From Pantoea vagans (GTDB lineage Bacteria; Pseudomonadota; Gammaproteobacteria; Enterobacterales; Enterobacteriaceae): DNA of 64,000 bases. Made by a program: the position numbers and the translations under genes. Positions within the stretch are counted from its first letter, which is position 1, and each line of letters begins with the position of its first letter. The stretch is taken from NCBI RefSeq assembly GCF_001506165.1, contig NZ_CP011427.1, forward strand, positions 682,001 to 746,000. The letters are read 5' to 3'. The notes beneath the pieces are model-generated. The model had not been told where the DNA came from. It made no database searches and worked only from the letters and a program-made list of their open reading frames with translations. Below are positions 60,314-64,000 of the stretch, one piece after another.

Positions 60314-60437
60314 CCCTCTCCCGCAAGCGGGAGAGGGGGCACTCTGTGCGGCTCTGGCAGTAAAGGTGGGACTGTTTTGCTTCAGAATGTTCGGTCGGTT
60401 TCCTCTCCCGCTTGCGGGAGAGGGTTAGGGTGAGGGG
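60314..60437. repeat. Pair of CTCTCCCGC-type palindromic repeats
   Basis: CCCTCTCCCGCAAGCGGGAGAGGG at 60314-60337 (given as arms CCCTCTCCCGC and GCGGGAGAGGG), and a second palindrome at 60402-60423 with the tail TTAGGGTGAGGGG. This is a very common REP-type repeat in enterobacteria. It lies between the convergent yqcA and garD and may stabilise or end both mRNAs. Confidence 0.8.
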
Positions 60438-60442
60438 AAAGG

Positions 60443-62002
60443 TTACGTCACCGGCGCCGGATTAAACACCGCCAGCTGATTACGAATCCCCCAACGATCG
60501 GACCATGTCTGCTTACGACCGCTGGCGATCTCCAGAATTAATTCAAACAACCGCCAGCCGACCTGCTCAATGCTCTCTTCGCCGGTCGCTATGGTGCCTG
60601 CATTAATATCCATCAAATCATGCCAACGCTCAGCCAGCGCATTACGCGTGGCCATCTTGATCACCGGAATAGCGGCTAAACCATAGGGCGTGCCGCGACC
60701 TGTGGTAAACACCTGCAAGGTGATACCGGATGCCATCTGTTGGGTGCCACATACAAAGTCACTGGCTGGCGTGGCGGCATAGATCAAGCCACGTTGGGTC
60801 GGACGCTGACCGGGTGACAGCACTTCCACAATCGGGCTGCGACCTGACTTGGCAATCGAACCCAGCGCTTTTTCCACCACGTTAGCCAGGCCGCCTTTTT
60901 TATTGCCCGGTGAAGGGTTAGCGCTGCGATCAGTCTGCCCCTGGCTGAGGTAGTCGTCATACCACGCCATCTCTTCCAGCAGGCGTTTGCCCACGCTTTC
61001 ATCTACTACTCGGGGTGTCAGCAGATGAATGGCATCACGCACTTCGGTAACCTCGGAAAACATCACTGTTGCCCCGCAGCGCACCAGCAAATCCGAGGCG
61101 AAACCCACGGCGGGATTGGCAGTCACACCCGAGAAGGCGTCACTGCCACCGCACTGCGTGCCGATCACCAACGCTGAAGCCGGGCAGGTTTCACGCTGGC
61201 GCTGGTTCAGCTTTTTCAAATGGCGCTCGGCCACCTGCAGAATTTCATCCACCATCGCGCCGAAGCCGACATGCCGTTCGTCTTGCAAACGCACAATGTC
61301 ATGGTCATCCAGCGAAATTGCCTGCACGTCGGGTGTGCCGGTGAGCAATCGCTCGGGTTGCAGCTTCTCGCAACCCAGGCTGACGATCATCACTTCGCCA
61401 CCGAAATTAGGATTGAGCGCAAGGTTATGAATGGTGCGGATCGGCACCACAGCCGCAGGGGCGTTGATCGCCACACCACAACCATAGAGATGATTTAAGG
61501 CGACAACGCCATCAACGTTGGGATAGCGCGGCAGTAAATCGCGTTCAATCATCTGCACAACGTAATCCACAACCCCAGCGACGCAGTGCACGCTGGTGGT
61601 GATGCCTAACAGATTGCGGGTGCCGACACTGCCATCAGCGTTGCGATAGCCTTCAAAAGTGTAGCCTTCCAGCGGGGGCAGTGCCGGAGGCACATTGTTG
61701 GCCAATGGCAGGCTGTTTAGCGGTGGCGCTTCGGGTAACGCCACCAGAGATTCTTCAATCCAGCTGCCTTGGGCGATGGGGCGCAGGGCGGTGCCAATCA
61801 CTTCGCCATAGCGCAGAATCGCACCGTTTTCAGGGATATCAACCAGCGCCACTTTATGCCCTTGCGGGACATGCTCTGTGAGCTGCAGGCCATCGTCAAA
61901 GCGCGTGCCAGCAGGTAGACCCTGATTATTAACCACGATCGCCACGTTATCGGCGTCATGTACTTTTATATAAAGCGGTTTTTCTGTAAGCGGTCGGTTC
62001 AT
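60443..62002 (-). CDS. garD: Galactarate dehydratase
   Basis: A 519-residue member of the UxaA/GarD family, closely matching E. coli GarD (523) from [15 protein letters not shown] onwards to the shared C-terminus [12 protein letters not shown]. It dehydrates galactarate to 5-keto-4-deoxyglucarate. An SAF-like N-terminal domain (about 1-95) precedes the large catalytic domain, with [25 protein letters not shown] and [12 protein letters not shown]. In E. coli, garD lies at a different locus; here it faces gudP, so galactarate and glucarate use are combined. Confidence 0.95.
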   Translation of the reverse strand: MNRPLTEKPLYIKVHDADNVAIVVNNQGLPAGTRFDDGLQLTEHVPQGHKVALVDIPENGAILRYGEVIGTALRPIAQGSWIEESLVALPEAPPLNSLPLANNVPPALPPLEGYTFEGYRNADGSVGTRNLLGITTSVHCVAGVVDYVVQMIERDLLPRYPNVDGVVALNHLYGCGVAINAPAAVVPIRTIHNLALNPNFGGEVMIVSLGCEKLQPERLLTGTPDVQAISLDDHDIVRLQDERHVGFGAMVDEILQVAERHLKKLNQRQRETCPASALVIGTQCGGSDAFSGVTANPAVGFASDLLVRCGATVMFSEVTEVRDAIHLLTPRVVDESVGKRLLEEMAWYDDYLSQGQTDRSANPSPGNKKGGLANVVEKALGSIAKSGRSPIVEVLSPGQRPTQRGLIYAATPASDFVCGTQQMASGITLQVFTTGRGTPYGLAAIPVIKMATRNALAERWHDLMDINAGTIATGEESIEQVGWRLFELILEIASGRKQTWSDRWGIRNQLAVFNPAPVT

Positions 62003-62509
62003 TGCTCACCTTCCAGTTCGTCGCACTGTACATGGCAGCGCGGTGTAAATGCTTCCATCACGACATCATTTTTTGCCAGCCTCAGTATATGCAGGGGTAT
62101 TGGGCGGCGCATTGTGCAACTGACTGGCATTAAGCACTTTTATTGGCTGAGTTTGGGACGTTTTGCCAAACGCAAGTGAAGAGACTCACAAAGTGCGCAC
62201 CCATAGTCTGCTTTTTAATCAATTTGACCATGCGTGATGTGGTTCCGTGAGCCATGCCGCAGCGTTATGTGCAGATGCCATAAATTCTTTGCTAATTGAC
62301 CTGCATTGTCGGGCGTCCTTCCAGTGTTTCGCCTCCATGCTGTTCCTATACTGATTCTCGTTCTTCAAACGTTTGGTTATTTGTCACGACGCATCATCGT
62401 TTTGCCACAACAACAATCGCCGTGTTTAACCCGACATCATTCTGATACCCAACGCGATGTGTATGCAGTCAGAGTGAATGTAGCGTTCGCTATATTTCAG
62501 GAGTGCAGC
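62003..62509. promoter_or_regulatory. Divergent garD/gudP control region
   Basis: 507 bp without a credible gene. It holds a CRP-like site AGTGA-N6-TCACA (62175-62190), one mismatch from TGTGA-N6-TCACA. Dyads are GTTTGG/CCAAAC (62151-62171) and CAAACGTTTG (62366-62375); the shared CAAAC element could be a site for a sugar-diacid regulator such as CdaR, but that is a guess. An upstream extension of the gudP frame begins in this region but lacks conserved sequence. Confidence 0.5.
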
Positions 62510-63856
62510 ATGAATAGTTTCAGCCAGACAGCGGAAGCCGTGCAAAAACGCACCAATGCCCGTTACTGGATTGTGGTGATGTTATTTATCGTCACGTCGT
62601 TCAACTACGGTGACCGCGCAACCATCTCGATTGCCGGTTCTGCCATGTCTAAAGATATCGGCCTCGACTCGGTCGGTCTCGGATATATCTTCTCCGCCTT
62701 CTCATGGGCTTACGTGATTGGGCAAATTCCTGGCGGCTGGCTGCTCGACCGCTTTGGTTCAAAACGCGTCTACTTCTGGAGCATTTTCCTGTGGTCGCTG
62801 TTTACTTTGCTGCAAGGTTTCGTTGACCTGTTCAGTGGCTTTGGCATCGTCATTTCACTGTTCCTGTTGCGCTTCCTGGTTGGCCTGGCGGAGGCACCTT
62901 CGTTCCCCGGCAACAGCCGCATTGTGGCAGCCTGGTTCCCGGCACAAGAGCGCGGCACTGCCGTGGCGATATTCAACTCGGCACAGTATTTCGCCACGGT
63001 GATTTTCGCCCCAATCATGGGCTGGCTGGTGGCGGAAGTGGGCTGGGCGCATGTGTTCTGGTTCATGGGCGGACTGGGCATCATCCTCAGCTTCGTCTGG
63101 CTGAAGTTTATGCATGATCCGAATAACCACCCTGGCGTGAACAAAGCCGAGTTGGAGTACATGGAGCAAGGCGGCGCACTGATCAATATGGATGCCAAAA
63201 AATCAGAGCGCAAAGTGAGCTGGGATGAAAAGTGGTATCAAATCAAGCAGCTACTCTCGACCCGCATGATGTGGGGCATCTATCTCGGCCAGTATTGCGT
63301 TAACGCACTGACCTACTTCTTTATCACCTGGTTCCCGGTGTATCTGGTGCAGGCACGCGGCATGTCAATCCTGAAAGCAGGCATGATCGCCTCGATTCCG
63401 GCTATCTGTGGCTTCCTGGGCGGGGTGTTGGGCGGTGTGATTTCCGACTACCTGATGCGTAAAACCGGTTCACTGAATATTGCGCGTAAAACCCCGATTG
63501 TGGTTGGCATGCTGCTCTCTATCAGCATGGTGATGTGTAACTACACCGAAACAGAGTGGGTCGTGGTGCTGTTTATGGCGCTGGCCTTCTTCGGTAAAGG
63601 CATTGGTGCGTTGGGCTGGGCGGTGATGGCGGATACCGCACCGAAAGAGATCAGCGGGTTAAGCGGCGGTTTGTTCAACATGTTTGGCAACTTCTCCGGC
63701 ATCGTCACGCCGATTGCCATTGGCTACATCATCGCGGCATCCGGTTCTTTCGAGGGGGCGCTGATTTATGTCGGCATTCACGCCTTTGTTGCTGCGTTTA
63801 GCTTCCTGTTCATTACGGGCGATATCAAACGCATCGAACTCAAACATCGGGCATAA
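62510..63856 (+). CDS. gudP: D-glucarate/galactarate transporter GudP
   Basis: A 448-residue major facilitator permease of the anion:cation symporter family (E. coli 450). The ATG at 62510 has CAGGAG upstream and gives MNSFSQTAEAVQKRTNARYW, close to E. coli; longer in-frame starts would add 68 unrelated residues. Twelve membrane segments are visible, with FNYGDRATISIAGSAMSKDIG, GGWLLDRFGSKRVYFW and SGLSGGLFNMFGN. It is followed by gudX nine bases on. Confidence 0.96.
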   Translation: MNSFSQTAEAVQKRTNARYWIVVMLFIVTSFNYGDRATISIAGSAMSKDIGLDSVGLGYIFSAFSWAYVIGQIPGGWLLDRFGSKRVYFWSIFLWSLFTLLQGFVDLFSGFGIVISLFLLRFLVGLAEAPSFPGNSRIVAAWFPAQERGTAVAIFNSAQYFATVIFAPIMGWLVAEVGWAHVFWFMGGLGIILSFVWLKFMHDPNNHPGVNKAELEYMEQGGALINMDAKKSERKVSWDEKWYQIKQLLSTRMMWGIYLGQYCVNALTYFFITWFPVYLVQARGMSILKAGMIASIPAICGFLGGVLGGVISDYLMRKTGSLNIARKTPIVVGMLLSISMVMCNYTETEWVVVLFMALAFFGKGIGALGWAVMADTAPKEISGLSGGLFNMFGNFSGIVTPIAIGYIIAASGSFEGALIYVGIHAFVAAFSFLFITGDIKRIELKHRA

Positions 63857-63865
63857 GGACTGAGT

Positions 63866-64000
63866 ATGAACACGCAAAGTACCCCGGTGATCACCGATAT
63901 GCAGGTGATCCCGGTTGCCGGTTACGACAGCATGCTGCTGAACATTGGCGGCGCACACAGCGCCTGTTTTACCCGCAATATCGTGGTGTTAACCGATAGC
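63866..64000 (+). CDS. gudX: Glucarate dehydratase-related protein, 5' part
   Basis: The 45 residues visible before the window ends match the enolase-superfamily glucarate dehydratase N-terminus. [19 protein letters not shown] and [22 protein letters not shown] fit E. coli GudX better than GudD (for instance NIGGAH and VVLTD). AAGGAC precedes the ATG. It is likely co-transcribed with gudP; gudD may follow outside the window. Confidence 0.8.
   Translation, partial: MNTQSTPVITDMQVIPVAGYDSMLLNIGGAHSACFTRNIVVLTDS

Overview
The window is chromosomal DNA of a gammaproteobacterium of the order Enterobacterales, most probably Erwiniaceae and close to Pantoea. From about 17.7 kb to the right end, gene content and order match the E. 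coli block aas-lplT-tas-ygdR-ygdQ-mutH-rppH-ptsP-lgt-thyA-ppdAB-ygdB-ppdC-recC-ptrA-recB-recD-argA-amiC-metZWV-mltA-tcdA-csdE-csdA-ygdI-gcvB-gcvA-ygdD-rlmM-xni-ppnN-queF-syd-csrB-yqcC-truC-yqcA-gudP-gudX. Protein lengths are nearly identical to the E. coli ones. The genus is inferred; I could not run a comparison.

Layout. 1-1266: the 3' part of an FtsI-like penicillin-binding protein. 1379-1488: an OmrA-type small RNA, which in E. coli lies next to aas. 1.7-16.9 kb: an accessory block placed between omrA and aas, made of a small ribbon-helix-helix protein and two complete tripartite RND efflux operons. The first is adaptor, AcrB-like pump and outer-membrane factor. The second is an MdtABC-like adaptor with two pumps plus its own outer-membrane factor, the layout of Pseudomonas MuxABC-OpmB. 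16.9-17.75 kb: non-coding DNA dense in repeats and inverted repeats. 17.75-23.5 kb: phospholipid repair (aas, lplT) and small conserved genes. 23.7-31.5 kb: mutH, a DARS2-like cluster of DnaA boxes, rppH-ptsP, lgt-thyA and the ppdAB-ygdB-ppdC minor-pseudopilin operon. 31.6-43.4 kb: recC-ptrA-recB-recD. 43.5-50.9 kb: argA with ARG boxes, amiC, three initiator tRNA genes, mltA and the tcdA/csdEA sulfur-transfer and tRNA-modification genes. 51-58.7 kb: ygdI, the sRNA GcvB divergent from gcvA, ygdD-rlmM, xni, ppnN, queF, syd and the sRNA CsrB with an upstream UvrY box. 58.7-64 kb: yqcC-truC-yqcA and a divergent galactarate/glucarate locus (garD facing gudP-gudX); gudX is cut by the window end.

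Three global-regulator sRNAs (OmrA, GcvB, CsrB) and a DARS2-like replication-control site lie within 58 kb. E. coli genes missing from the block include the fuc cluster (normally rlmM to xni) and sdaCB (normally xni to ppnN). The rlmM-xni gap holds one full and one half ERIC element instead. Dispersed repeats are frequent: ERIC elements, a REPIN-like family of paired hairpins, and common palindromes of the CTCTCCCGC type.

No prophage, insertion sequence, CRISPR array or classical defence system is visible. The least explained DNA is the structured repeat region 16.9-17.7 kb. Other points for a second look are the low-complexity insertions in the second RND pump, the Asn-to-Asp change in the SxN motif of the FtsI-like protein, and the long overlapping start of ppdC.
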